A stretch of DNA of 10,029 nt. Source: Flavobacterium sp. (GTDB lineage: Bacteria > Bacteroidota > Bacteroidia > Flavobacteriales > Flavobacteriaceae). The stretch spans positions 1 to 10,029 of the forward strand of contig JASLHL010000077.1 in the NCBI GenBank assembly GCA_030152225.1, written 5' to 3'. The notes under the pieces are model-generated. The model did not search any database, was not told the DNA's origin, and was given only the letters and a program-made list of their open reading frames with translations. Shown here piece by piece: positions 1-5,955 of this stretch. Both the position numbers and the translations under genes were made by a program. Positions within the stretch are counted from its first letter, which is position 1; the number at the start of each line of letters is the position of its first letter.

Positions 1-50
1 GAATGACAAAAAGGGAAATAATTTAGCCTAGGACGCTAGTCCCTATCTTT

Positions 51-88
51 TGAAAAAAGCAATACGGGACCGCACACTTGTTTTTTCA
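51..88. terminator. Possible hairpin with A-tract and T-tract arms
   Basis: The arms TGAAAAAA (51-58) and TTTTTTCA (81-88) are exact reverse complements. Pairing could continue through CAA (60-62) with TTG (78-80) after one bulged base. The T-run follows the stem on + and an equivalent run exists on -, so it could end transcription of a gene lying left of the window. The GC core is poor, so this is a weak call. No coding sequence is visible in 1-182. Confidence 0.25.
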
Positions 89-102
89 GTTCAGATTAAA
101 AT

Positions 103-137
103 AAAAAACTGTTTACACCTAAAAGGAGAAACAGTTT
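103..137 (-). terminator. Rho-independent terminator after the small - strand ORF
   Basis: Reading the - strand downstream of the ORF that ends at 183, the arms at 129-137 and 106-114 form a perfect 9-bp stem (AAACTGTTT / AAACAGTTT), with possible extra pairing of CCT (118-120) and AGG (124-126) in the loop. On - the stem is followed by a run of T (complement of 103-108). The stem is AT-rich, but position and orientation fit the end of the 183-419 transcript. Confidence 0.55.
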
Positions 138-182
138 AAAAGCATGGACTATGTCTTTTGGAATATTTGGCTAACAACATCG

Positions 183-419
183 CTATAGTAAAGTGGTTTT
201 ATATCCTGTTTGACGTAAACAAAACATTAAATCATCTTCATTATTGCTAATGCAATACACGCGAATCGTAGAGTTGTCCATTTTTTGAAAAATAGGTTTA
301 AAACTTTTTGGTAAACTTGCATAAAATGGATCCATTTCTTTTAATTCATACTTTGGATCTATATCAACCGTAACCAATACCACAAATTCATTTGATTTTA
401 ATACAATAGGTAATTTCAT
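183..419 (-). CDS. Small hypothetical protein (78 aa)
   Basis: I do not recognise a family. The predicted product is 78 residues, has no signal peptide or membrane segment, and reads like a small soluble protein: a hydrophobic beta-like stretch near residues 9-20 (FVVLVTVDID), a charged and proline-containing middle (about 23-47), and a second beta-like stretch (TIRVYCISNN, about 51-60) followed by a short helix-like end. It starts with ATG at 417-419, preceded on - by a purine run (AAAAAAGAGATAT) of uncertain meaning. It stands alone, with a terminator-like hairpin about 45 bp after its stop and the oxygenase gene diverging from it 306 bp away. The terminator and protein-like composition favour a real gene; the short length and lack of a recognised family weigh against. 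Confidence 0.55.
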   Translation of the reverse strand: MKLPIVLKSNEFVVLVTVDIDPKYELKEMDPFYASLPKSFKPIFQKMDNSTIRVYCISNNEDDLMFCLRQTGYKTTLL

Positions 420-501
420 ATATCTCTTTTTTATTTATTTCTAACGAAATTTAAAAAAAAAATCAGACAATTCATATTTTGTACTAAAAATAGTTTGCAG
501 A

Positions 502-520
502 TGTAGGGTAAAAACCTACA
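502..520. repeat. Inverted repeat in the divergent promoter region
   Basis: TGTAGG (502-507) and CCTACA (515-520) are exact reverse complements separated by 7 bp (GTAAAAA). It lies about 80 bp upstream of the small - strand ORF and about 200 bp upstream of the oxygenase gene. The geometry would suit a dimeric repressor or activator site, but nothing else supports that. The rest of 420-678 is AT-rich and shows no ORF. Confidence 0.25.
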
Positions 521-653
521 AATAAAAGGACAGTTATGAAATAAAATTCATTTTTTTTAACTATTTTCCTTTAATACATACTAAAAACACATTTACAAAA
601 AGAATATGGTACTGAATCGTCCATTTGTTTCGCACTATTAAATAAATGTTATA

Positions 654-686
654 TTTCGATACTATAATCTATTTTACCTACTTTTG
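654..686 (+). promoter_or_regulatory. Bacteroidota-type promoter for the oxygenase gene
   Basis: TACTTTTG at 679-686 matches the Bacteroidota primary-sigma -7 consensus TAnnTTTG. A weak -33-like TTTCG lies at 654-658, with a 20-bp spacer. Transcription would start near 692-694, giving a leader of about 33 nt before the ATG at 726. The -33 part is degenerate; the -7 match is exact. Confidence 0.5.
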
Positions 687-725
687 TTTTCTATAAAACA
701 GTAAGAGCAACTAACAACTTAGAAA

Positions 726-1673
726 ATGCAAAACATTCCTAGTGTTAACTTACGTGATTTCCTATCGGATGACCCGGTACGTAAACAAAAGTTTGTAAAT
801 GAAATCGGCCAAGCCTACGAAGAAATTGGATTCGTAGCATTAAAAGGACACTTTTTAGATGATCAATTAGTTGAAAATCTGTACACAGAAGTCCGCAATT
901 TTTTCAACCTTCCCCTAGAGACCAAAAAGAAATACGAAATCCCAGGCATTGGTGGCCAAAGGGGCTATGTATCTTTTGGAAAAGAACACGCAAAAGGAAG
1001 ATCAGAAGGTGATTTAAAAGAGTTTTTCCACTTCGGACAGTATGTGGAAGACAATCCTGAATTGGAAAAAAGCTATCCTGCCAATGTGATGGTAGATGAA
1101 TTACCTCAATTTAATCCTATTGGAAAGGAAACGTATCAAATGCTCGAAAAAACAGGTGTTTACGTTTTACGTGCTTTGGCCCTTTACTTGGGACTTGACG
1201 AGTTTTACTTCGATAAATTTGTCAAAAATGGAAACAGTATTCTAAGACCAATCCACTACCCTCCAATTACGAATGAACCTAAAAATGCGGTTCGCGCTGC
1301 TGCTCATGGAGATATCAACTTGATTACCTTACTCATGGGTGCCCAAGGAAAAGGATTGCAAGTACAAAACCACAAGGGCGAATGGATTGATGCGATCGCT
1401 GCCGAGGATGAATTAGTCATCAATGTTGGTGATATGCTATCTAGACATTCCAATAACCGCTTAAAATCAACCATCCACCAAGTGGTGAATCCCCCTAGAG
1501 AATTATGGGGAACTTCGAGATTTTCTATTCCTTTCTTCATGCATCCTATTAGTGATATGCCATTGAATTGCCTAGAAAACTGTATTGATGAAACCCATCC
1601 GAAAAAATTTGACGATATCACAGCTGGTGAATTCTTACACCAACGCTTAGTTGAATTGGGATTAATTAAATAG
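726..1673 (+). CDS. Isopenicillin N synthase-like Fe(II)/2-oxoglutarate-dependent oxygenase
   Basis: A 315-residue cytoplasmic protein of the 2OG-Fe(II) oxygenase superfamily (DIOX_N domain followed by the 2OG-FeII_Oxy domain). The N-terminal region (about residues 4-110) carries the family pattern of a short beta strand, a helix and the segment EEIGFVALKGH (32-42). The jelly-roll core shows the iron ligands H194 and D196 (in AAHGDINL) and H251 (in STIHQV). R265 and S267 (RFSIPF) form the RxS motif that holds the 2-oxoglutarate carboxylate. The N-x-Y-x-Y-P-P type region appears as RPIHYPP (174-180). Length fits the family. All catalytic residues are present, so it should be active, but the substrate cannot be told: neighbours give no biosynthetic context, and this branch is common in Flavobacteria and plants for unrelated small molecules. 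It has its own promoter and appears monocistronic. Confidence 0.9.
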   Translation: MQNIPSVNLRDFLSDDPVRKQKFVNEIGQAYEEIGFVALKGHFLDDQLVENLYTEVRNFFNLPLETKKKYEIPGIGGQRGYVSFGKEHAKGRSEGDLKEFFHFGQYVEDNPELEKSYPANVMVDELPQFNPIGKETYQMLEKTGVYVLRALALYLGLDEFYFDKFVKNGNSILRPIHYPPITNEPKNAVRAAAHGDINLITLLMGAQGKGLQVQNHKGEWIDAIAAEDELVINVGDMLSRHSNNRLKSTIHQVVNPPRELWGTSRFSIPFFMHPISDMPLNCLENCIDETHPKKFDDITAGEFLHQRLVELGLIK

Positions 1674-1678
1674 CTTAA

Positions 1679-1716
1679 TAGAGAAGGGAGATGAGAAATG
1701 AGAAATGAGAAAGAGG
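1679..1716 (+). repeat. Purine-rich heptad array after the oxygenase stop codon
   Basis: Starting about 5 bp after the stop codon, the sequence runs in 7-bp units on the coding strand: GGGAGAT (1686-1692), GAGAAAT (1693-1699), GAGAAAT (1700-1706), GAGAAAG (1707-1713). The same kind of unit recurs after the MATE gene and, on the other strand, after the elaA gene. No protein reading is supported. It sits in the 3' untranslated region of the oxygenase transcript. Confidence 0.75.
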
Positions 1717-1817
1717 TGGAAAGATAAGCTAACACAGTATTTTTTCTAAATTAAGTCACTCTCATTTATCTTACCAATTTCATATTTTATTATGGTATTC
1801 GATGAATCTTCATTTCG

Positions 1818-1837
1818 ATTTCCCTTCTCTCATTTCC
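1818..1837 (-). repeat. Inverted heptad-family copy upstream of the SUI1 gene
   Basis: Read on -, this stretch is GGAAATGAG, AG, AAGGGAAAT, that is, the heptad family in opposite orientation to the array at 1679-1716. It matches 18 of 20 bases of 5956-5975. The wider stretch 1755-1847 is also pyrimidine-rich on + (CTCTCATTTATC, TTCATTTCGATTTCCC), so it could pair loosely with the purine-rich array upstream. It ends about 10 bp before the promoter element at 1848. Confidence 0.65.
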
Positions 1838-1847
1838 AATTTTTCAC

Positions 1848-1855
1848 TATCTTTG
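1848..1855 (+). promoter_or_regulatory. -7 promoter element for the SUI1/phosphorylase unit
   Basis: TATCTTTG is an exact match to TAnnTTTG. Transcription would start near 1861-1863, leaving a leader of about 36 nt before the ATG at 1898. No clear TTG is seen at the -33 position, which falls in the end of the pyrimidine-rich heptad region. Confidence 0.5.
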
Positions 1856-1897
1856 AGTTACCCCACACAAGTAAATCCATCAACCTAATTTAAAATA

Positions 1898-2245
1898 ATG
1901 GCAAAAAAAATCAGTAGTCTAGAAGATCTAGGCGGTTTTGTTTTTTCAACGAATAAAGACTTTGAACTTGAGCGAGATGAAGTAGAAGAAACGCTAGCTC
2001 CTAGTGAGCAGCGACTAGAAGCTCATTTAGACAAAAAAAACAGAGGCGGTAAAATTGCTACGATTATCAAAGGTTTTGAAGGAAATGAGGACGATTTAAA
2101 AGCATTAGCCAAAGACTTGAAGACACTTTGCGGTGTTGGAGGGAGTGCCAAAGACAGCGAGATTATCATTCAGGGTAATTTTCGCGATAAAATTATGGAG
2201 TATTTACAAAAAAAAGGCTACAAAGTAAAACGTGTAGGCGGTTAA
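1898..2245 (+). CDS. yciH: SUI1/eIF1-like translation factor (YciH family)
   Basis: A 115-residue protein whose C-terminal part (about 45-112) is a SUI1/eIF1 domain. Diagnostic stretches are RGGKIATIIKGFEG (49-62), the family signature LCGVGGSAKDSEIIIQGN (77-94) and a basic end (KKGYKVKRVGG). The N-terminal 40 residues are acidic and low in conservation, as is usual for bacterial members. eIF1 in eukaryotes and archaea helps choose start codons on the small ribosomal subunit; bacterial YciH has been linked to discrimination against aberrant initiation complexes, but its role in this phylum is not settled. It is first in a two-gene unit with the phosphorylase 12 bp downstream. The start ATG follows an A-rich stretch without a Shine-Dalgarno site, as usual here. 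Confidence 0.9.
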   Translation: MAKKISSLEDLGGFVFSTNKDFELERDEVEETLAPSEQRLEAHLDKKNRGGKIATIIKGFEGNEDDLKALAKDLKTLCGVGGSAKDSEIIIQGNFRDKIMEYLQKKGYKVKRVGG

Positions 2246-2257
2246 AAAATAAAGAGC

Positions 2258-3130
2258 ATGAAAATAAAATCATCCGAACTTATTTTAAATCCAGATGGCA
2301 GTGTGTACCATTTGAATTTAAGACCAGAACACTTAGCAGAAAACATCATTTTTGTTGGAGACCAGAATCGTGTAGATCGCATTTCAAGACATTTTGATAC
2401 GATTGAATTTTCAACGCAAAAAAGGGAATTCAAAACCCATACAGGAACCTACAAAGGCAAGCGTTTTTCTGTCATTTCAACGGGAATAGGTCCTGACAAT
2501 ATCGATATTGTTATCAATGAAATTGATGCTTTGTTCAATATTGATTTAGAAACTAGAGAAATTAAGAAAGAATTGACTTCGGTTAATATTGTGCGTATTG
2601 GTACTTCGGGATCATTACAAGCAGATATTCCCGTAAATAGTTTTGTTCTTTCTCAATATGGATTAGGTTTAGACAATATGATGCGTTCTTACCTTATTGA
2701 AGATATTACTGATTTCGATATGGAAGAGGCTTTTATCCGTCATACCCATTGGGATTTGAGAAAAGGACGTCCTTATTTCATTCAAAATAGCCCTTGGCTG
2801 GAAGATAAACTGAGCAGCGATCAAACCTTTAAAGGAATTACGGGAACTGCAGGTGGATTCTACGGACCACAAGGACGCGTATTGCGTTTAGCTATTCAGG
2901 ATCCTGAGTTGAATCACAAAATTGACAACTTTGCCTTTGGCGATTATCGCATTACCAATTTTGAAATGGAAACATCTGCGATTTACGGTTTATCCAAACT
3001 ATTGGGACACCATGCCGTTTCGTTAAATACTATTATTGCCAACCGTGCAAATGGTACTTTTTCAGAAGATCCTTATGCAGCAGTTGATCAATTAATTATT
3101 TACACTTTAGATAAATTAAGCGAAATCTAA
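2258..3130 (+). CDS. Nucleoside phosphorylase, uridine-phosphorylase-like
   Basis: A 290-residue member of the PNP_UDP_1 (NP-I) superfamily, which splits a nucleoside with phosphate into base and ribose-1-phosphate. Seen in order: phosphate-loop-like VGDQNRVDRIS (33-43), STGIGPDNI (74-82), the beta-strand RIGTSGSLQ (113-121), FYGPQGRVLR (201-210) and the ribose-binding NFEMETSAIYGL (234-245). Q205 and R207 in the PQGR segment resemble the Gln-x-Arg pair that uridine phosphorylases use to hold uracil, which favours a pyrimidine substrate; this is inferred from the motif only. It is cytoplasmic and about 35 residues longer than E. coli Udp, with the extra length mostly N-terminal and around 95-108. 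It follows the SUI1 gene by 12 bp, so the two are probably co-transcribed, and a strong terminator closes the unit. Confidence 0.88.
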   Translation: MKIKSSELILNPDGSVYHLNLRPEHLAENIIFVGDQNRVDRISRHFDTIEFSTQKREFKTHTGTYKGKRFSVISTGIGPDNIDIVINEIDALFNIDLETREIKKELTSVNIVRIGTSGSLQADIPVNSFVLSQYGLGLDNMMRSYLIEDITDFDMEEAFIRHTHWDLRKGRPYFIQNSPWLEDKLSSDQTFKGITGTAGGFYGPQGRVLRLAIQDPELNHKIDNFAFGDYRITNFEMETSAIYGLSKLLGHHAVSLNTIIANRANGTFSEDPYAAVDQLIIYTLDKLSEI

Positions 3131-3146
3131 TTCGATTTCTTTTCAT

Positions 3147-3176
3147 AAAAAAAGCTCAGTTTTACTGGGCTTTTTT
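3147..3176. terminator. Bidirectional rho-independent terminator between convergent genes
   Basis: Left arm AAAGCTCAG (3151-3159) pairs with CTGGGCTTT (3165-3173) through one G-T pair, with a five-base loop TTTTA. A run of T follows on + (to 3176) and the A-run at 3147-3153 supplies a T-run on -. It ends the phosphorylase transcript 20 bp after its stop, and the pseudouridine synthase transcript, whose stop is at 3181, from the other side. Confidence 0.85.
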
Positions 3177-3180
3177 ATTT

Positions 3181-3885
3181 TTATTCTCTATTATAGTACG
3201 GTTCCAAGGTAAATCCCAAATGTGCATTATACTTTTCATACTGCTCGTCTAGGGTTGCCCGCAAGTGAATATGCGCTTGGGTTATCGGATGTTCAAAAGT
3301 CAATTCAACGGCGTGTAATAACATAGCGGTTAAGCCAAATTGGTCCAACCACAATTTATTTTGCTTGTTACACCCATGGGGGCGACTTCCTAAAATGGGG
3401 TGAAAAACATGTTTGAAATGTTTGCGCAATTGATGTTGACGTCCAGTTTCAGGATAAGCTTCTACTAAAGAATAACGCGAAGTTGGATGTTTTCCAAAAG
3501 GAATAGCAACCTCCACGCGCTCTAGTGTTTTATAATAGGTTTTTGCCTCTTGTAATTGGCCACTATCATTGGTCAAGGCATAGTCTATCGTTTCTTCATC
3601 AGCCGTATAACCTCGTACTATAGCCACATACTTTTTTTCTACTTGTCTTGTTGCAAAAATAGCATTGAGTTGTTTTAGAACCTCTTTGTTCAATGCAAAT
3701 AACAATACTCCAGAGGTCTTTCGATCTAATCGATGAACGGGATAGACGTATTGCCCGATTTGATCGCGTAAGATTTGCACAGCATACTCTTGAATATCAC
3801 TGGCTATAATCGACTTGTGTACCAATAAATCACGTGGTTTATTAATAGCTACTAAGTATTCATCTTGATACAAAATTTCTAACAT
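3181..3885 (-). CDS. truC: TruC-like tRNA pseudouridine synthase
   Basis: A RluA-superfamily pseudouridine synthase of 234 residues from the start chosen here. The start of the fold, EILYQDEYLVAINKP, is followed by the catalytic signature HRLDRKTSGVLLF; the aspartate of HRLD (residue 54 from this start) is the nucleophile. The C-terminal half has ETGRQHQLRKHFKHVFHPIL followed by GSRPHGCNKQNKLW, which resembles the GRxHQxRRH...HPILGD..HGDGKHN pattern of TruC, the enzyme for U65 of some tRNAs. Other RluA-family rRNA enzymes are possible alternatives. An in-frame ATG exists 18 bp upstream (3901-3903), but the first codons of that longer form contain an exact -7 promoter element, TATCTTTG (complement of 3890-3897), and family similarity begins at MLEILYQ, so the ATG at 3883-3885 is preferred. 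It is convergent with the phosphorylase gene. Confidence 0.82.
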   Translation of the reverse strand: MLEILYQDEYLVAINKPRDLLVHKSIIASDIQEYAVQILRDQIGQYVYPVHRLDRKTSGVLLFALNKEVLKQLNAIFATRQVEKKYVAIVRGYTADEETIDYALTNDSGQLQEAKTYYKTLERVEVAIPFGKHPTSRYSLVEAYPETGRQHQLRKHFKHVFHPILGSRPHGCNKQNKLWLDQFGLTAMLLHAVELTFEHPITQAHIHLRATLDEQYEKYNAHLGFTLEPYYNRE

Positions 3886-3889
3886 ATCG

Positions 3890-3897
3890 CAAAGATA
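3890..3897 (-). promoter_or_regulatory. -7 promoter element for the pseudouridine synthase
   Basis: The - strand reads TATCTTTG here, an exact TAnnTTTG. A TTTT stretch lies 19 bp upstream at the -33 position. The preferred ATG (3883-3885) begins only 4 bp after the element, so the mRNA would be leaderless or nearly so. Confidence 0.45.
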
Positions 3898-3960
3898 CTT
3901 CATCTTCCCTACTACTAAAACCGTTGGTATAATTTATGTTCTGTTTTTTAAATAAAATAA

Positions 3961-3968
3961 TACATTTG
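3961..3968 (+). promoter_or_regulatory. -7 promoter element for the MATE gene
   Basis: TACATTTG is an exact TAnnTTTG match 19 bp before the ATG at 3988, implying a very short leader of roughly 12-14 nt. No TTG is seen at the expected -33 spacing. The stretch upstream is A/T-rich. Confidence 0.45.
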
Positions 3969-3987
3969 CTTACTTTTTCCCCATCAT

Positions 3988-5403
3988 ATGACGACTGAAG
4001 TAGCTTCAAAAAAAGGCGTTCTTGCATTTATCAGGCAATCCTTTTCAAATGAAAACTTAGATTTAACCCTAATTCCGACCAATAAAGCGGTGCTTTTATT
4101 AGCGATTCCCATGATGTTCGAGATGCTAATGGAATCTGTATTTGCTTTGGTCGATTTGTATTTTGTAGGCCACCTCAAAGAAAGTGCATTTGCTATACAA
4201 ACGGTGGGGTTAACGGAATCCCTACTCTCTATTATTTACGCGATTTGCATTGGAATTAGCATGGCTGCTACTGCTATCATCGCTCGACGTATTGGCGAGA
4301 AAGATAGAGAACAGGCTTCTATTCATGCGGCTCAAGCGATCACCATAGCTACCATCATCACTGTTATTTTAAGTGTATTTGGCTTTATTTACGCCAAAGA
4401 TTGGTTGATTTGGATGGGGGCTTCCGAAGAATCTGCAGCATATGGTTATGGCTACACGCGTATTTTATTAGTGAGCTGTGTTTCTATTATGATGCTCTTT
4501 CTGATTAACGGTATTTTTCGAGGCGCAGGAAATGCTGCGATTGCCATGAAGAGTTTGTGGTTGGGTAATTTATTCAATATTATTCTCTGTCCAATCTTGG
4601 TACGAGGCTGGTGGATCTTTCCTGAAATGGGGTTAGACGGTGCGGCTTATTCTACAGCCATTGGACGAAGTGTGGGAGTATTGTATCAGATTTACTTTTT
4701 AACGCGTAAAGACTCGTTAATTCAGCTAAAATGGCACTACTTCAAAATGCAAGGAGAAAAAGTGTGGCACATTCTAAAAATTGCCATTCCCGGCATGGTA
4801 CAATATATGATCTCGACCTGTAGTTGGGTCATCTTAGCGCGTATTGTCGCTCAGAGTAGTGGAGAAATTGGATCTTCTGGTTTCTTAACCTGTTTGCGTT
4901 TAATGATCTTCTTTATCTTACCTGCATGGGGATTAAGTAACGCGGCCTCTACTTTAGTAGGACAACACTTGGGTAATAAAGACCCGGAACGCGCCGCTCA
5001 ATCAGTCATGACCACCTTAAAATACAACGTCATCTACATGACCATCGTTACGATTATCTTCTTTACCCTCGCAAATTCCCTTGCTTCAATCTTTACCACA
5101 CAAGAGGATATTAAATCGATCGCTATTTTAGCCATGTACATCGGCGCAAGTGGTTTTATCTTCTATGGTATCGGGATGACGCTGATGAATGCGTTTAATG
5201 GTGCTGGAGATACATTAACCCCCTCTATTCTCAATTTTGTGGGATTCTGGCTCTTCCAAATTCCTTTGGCTTATGCCCTGGTGTACTTTTTTAACTGGGG
5301 AGCAGAAGGTGTTTTTATCGCCATTCCCGCTGCTGAAACCCTAATTGCTGTATTGGCATTTATCGCCTTTAGACGAGGTAAGTGGAAGTTGAAACAAGTG
5401 TAA
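3988..5403 (+). CDS. MATE family multidrug/Na+ (or H+) antiporter
   Basis: A 471-residue inner-membrane exporter with about 12 hydrophobic segments, the standard MATE size. The first starts near residue 33 (AVLLLAIPMMFEMLMESVF) and the last spans about 441-461. The two halves show the family repeats: FVGHLKESAFAIQTVGL (59-75) and ARRIGEKDREQA (99-110) in the N half, IFRGAGNA (176-183), then LVGQHLGNKDPERA (323-336) and NAFNGAGDTLTP (401-412) in the C half. RGAGN and NGAGDT are the paired half-repeat signatures. MATE proteins export cationic drugs or metabolites in exchange for Na+ or H+; the substrate cannot be read from the sequence. The N-terminal 30 residues are polar and probably cytoplasmic. 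It has its own promoter and no linked regulator; the divergent neighbour is the pseudouridine synthase, with 102 bp between their starts. Confidence 0.93.
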   Translation: MTTEVASKKGVLAFIRQSFSNENLDLTLIPTNKAVLLLAIPMMFEMLMESVFALVDLYFVGHLKESAFAIQTVGLTESLLSIIYAICIGISMAATAIIARRIGEKDREQASIHAAQAITIATIITVILSVFGFIYAKDWLIWMGASEESAAYGYGYTRILLVSCVSIMMLFLINGIFRGAGNAAIAMKSLWLGNLFNIILCPILVRGWWIFPEMGLDGAAYSTAIGRSVGVLYQIYFLTRKDSLIQLKWHYFKMQGEKVWHILKIAIPGMVQYMISTCSWVILARIVAQSSGEIGSSGFLTCLRLMIFFILPAWGLSNAASTLVGQHLGNKDPERAAQSVMTTLKYNVIYMTIVTIIFFTLANSLASIFTTQEDIKSIAILAMYIGASGFIFYGIGMTLMNAFNGAGDTLTPSILNFVGFWLFQIPLAYALVYFFNWGAEGVFIAIPAAETLIAVLAFIAFRRGKWKLKQV

Positions 5404-5404
5404 T

Positions 5405-5439
5405 GGAGATGGGAGATGGGAGATGGGAGAAGGGTGAGA
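5405..5439 (+). repeat. Purine-rich heptad array directly after the MATE stop codon
   Basis: Starting one base after the TAA, three exact copies of GGAGATG (5405-5411, 5412-5418, 5419-5425) are followed by GGAGAAG (5426-5432) and GGTGAGA (5433-5439). The unit length is exactly 7. The purine-rich strand is the coding strand of the upstream gene, as at 1679-1716. Confidence 0.85.
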
Positions 5440-5444
5440 TAAAT

Positions 5445-5468
5445 GAGATAATTTACGCGTTTTATCTC
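5445..5468. repeat. Hairpin at the end of the heptad array
   Basis: GAGATAA (5445-5451) and TTATCTC (5462-5468) are exact reverse complements around a 10-base loop that contains the palindrome ACGCGT (5455-5460). It joins the purine-rich array to a pyrimidine-rich stretch (5469-5480). There is no T-run after it on +, so a classical terminator role is doubtful, although it is the first hairpin after the MATE gene. Confidence 0.4.
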
Positions 5469-5612
5469 CTCTTTTACTCCAATGCTCTAACTACTATCAT
5501 TTGCTAGTTAGAGGAATGAGCGATCACATTTTCTTCATATTCATTTTATCAAACAAACCACAACGAGCAAACCATGCGCAACACAAAGCGCACATAAATA
5601 AGTCAAATTACA

Positions 5613-5646
5613 AAAAGGTCAACCTTGTTTCAACGATTGGCCTTTT
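5613..5646. terminator. Possible terminator-like hairpin
   Basis: AAAAGGTCAA (5613-5622) pairs with TTGGCCTTTT (5637-5646) over 10 bp with one G-T pair and a 14-base loop. The T-run on + is only four bases, then GG. On - the stem is followed by TTTTTGTAATTTG, which is somewhat more terminator-like. It could end MATE readthrough or belong to a structured RNA. Confidence 0.35.
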
Positions 5647-5686
5647 GGTATGTCTTGTAGTGATTAGCTACCCTTTTGTTAGATCT

Positions 5687-5750
5687 TTCTTCGACAATGC
5701 TAGGACAATGCTTTGAGAATACTTATAAAAACAGCTTTTTTGTCGAAGAA
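5687..5750. repeat. 11-bp perfect inverted repeat
   Basis: TTCTTCGACAA (5687-5697) and TTGTCGAAGAA (5740-5750) are exact reverse complements 42 bp apart. Overlapping the left arm, GACAATGCT occurs twice at an 11-bp offset (5693-5701 and 5704-5712). The arms could form a long stem in RNA or be terminal repeats of a tiny element. No target duplication is obvious next to the arms. Confidence 0.5.
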
Positions 5751-5800
5751 CTGTTGGAGGAAGCTCGAAGGATTCCCAATTAAAACCTTTATTTTCTTTA

Positions 5801-5813
5801 CACTAGACTAGTG
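5801..5813. repeat. 13-bp palindrome
   Basis: CACTAG, a central A, then CTAGTG forms a perfect palindrome in an otherwise unstructured stretch. It may be a protein-binding site or part of a structured RNA; there is no gene immediately downstream to regulate. Confidence 0.35.
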
Positions 5814-5880
5814 AGTGTTGGTAAGTAATCGCTTTGGAGCCATTGATCATGTACAAATAAAGTATAAAAATATAAATGTA

Positions 5881-5919
5881 AAAAAGAGATGGCTTGCAGT
5901 TGCAGGCCATCTCTTTTTT
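5881..5919. terminator. Strong bidirectional rho-independent terminator
   Basis: AAAAAGAGATGGC (5881-5893) pairs perfectly with GCCATCTCTTTTT (5906-5918), and the inner TTGC / GCAG bases extend the stem to a small AGTT loop. T-runs follow on both strands. On - it lies about 90 bp after the elaA stop, with the heptad array in between, so it is the natural end of the elaA transcript. On + it would stop MATE readthrough or a transcript that starts inside 5404-5880. Confidence 0.88.
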
Positions 5920-5955
5920 ATATCTGAAAGAAATCTCTTTTTATCTCAAGATGAA

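Noticed and set aside
39..70. GTCCC / GGGAC inverted pair near the left edge
   Set aside because: A five-base stem with a long, poorly matched interior is likely by chance; the T-rich hairpin overlapping it (51-88) is the better structure.
1304..1735. 143-codon open frame on - opposite the oxygenase gene
   Set aside because: It lies fully antisense to a gene with intact catalytic motifs, and its upstream end runs through the purine heptad array; its composition is that of a shadow frame.
2242..2433. 63-codon - frame over the start of the phosphorylase gene
   Set aside because: Antisense shadow of a well-supported gene.
5501..5716. 71-codon + frame with one hydrophobic segment
   Set aside because: It needs a TTG start (the first ATG is at 5516), and its hydrophobic stretch is encoded by the hairpin at 5613-5646 and following T-rich sequence. 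No family, promoter or conserved feature supports it, though a small membrane protein cannot be wholly excluded.
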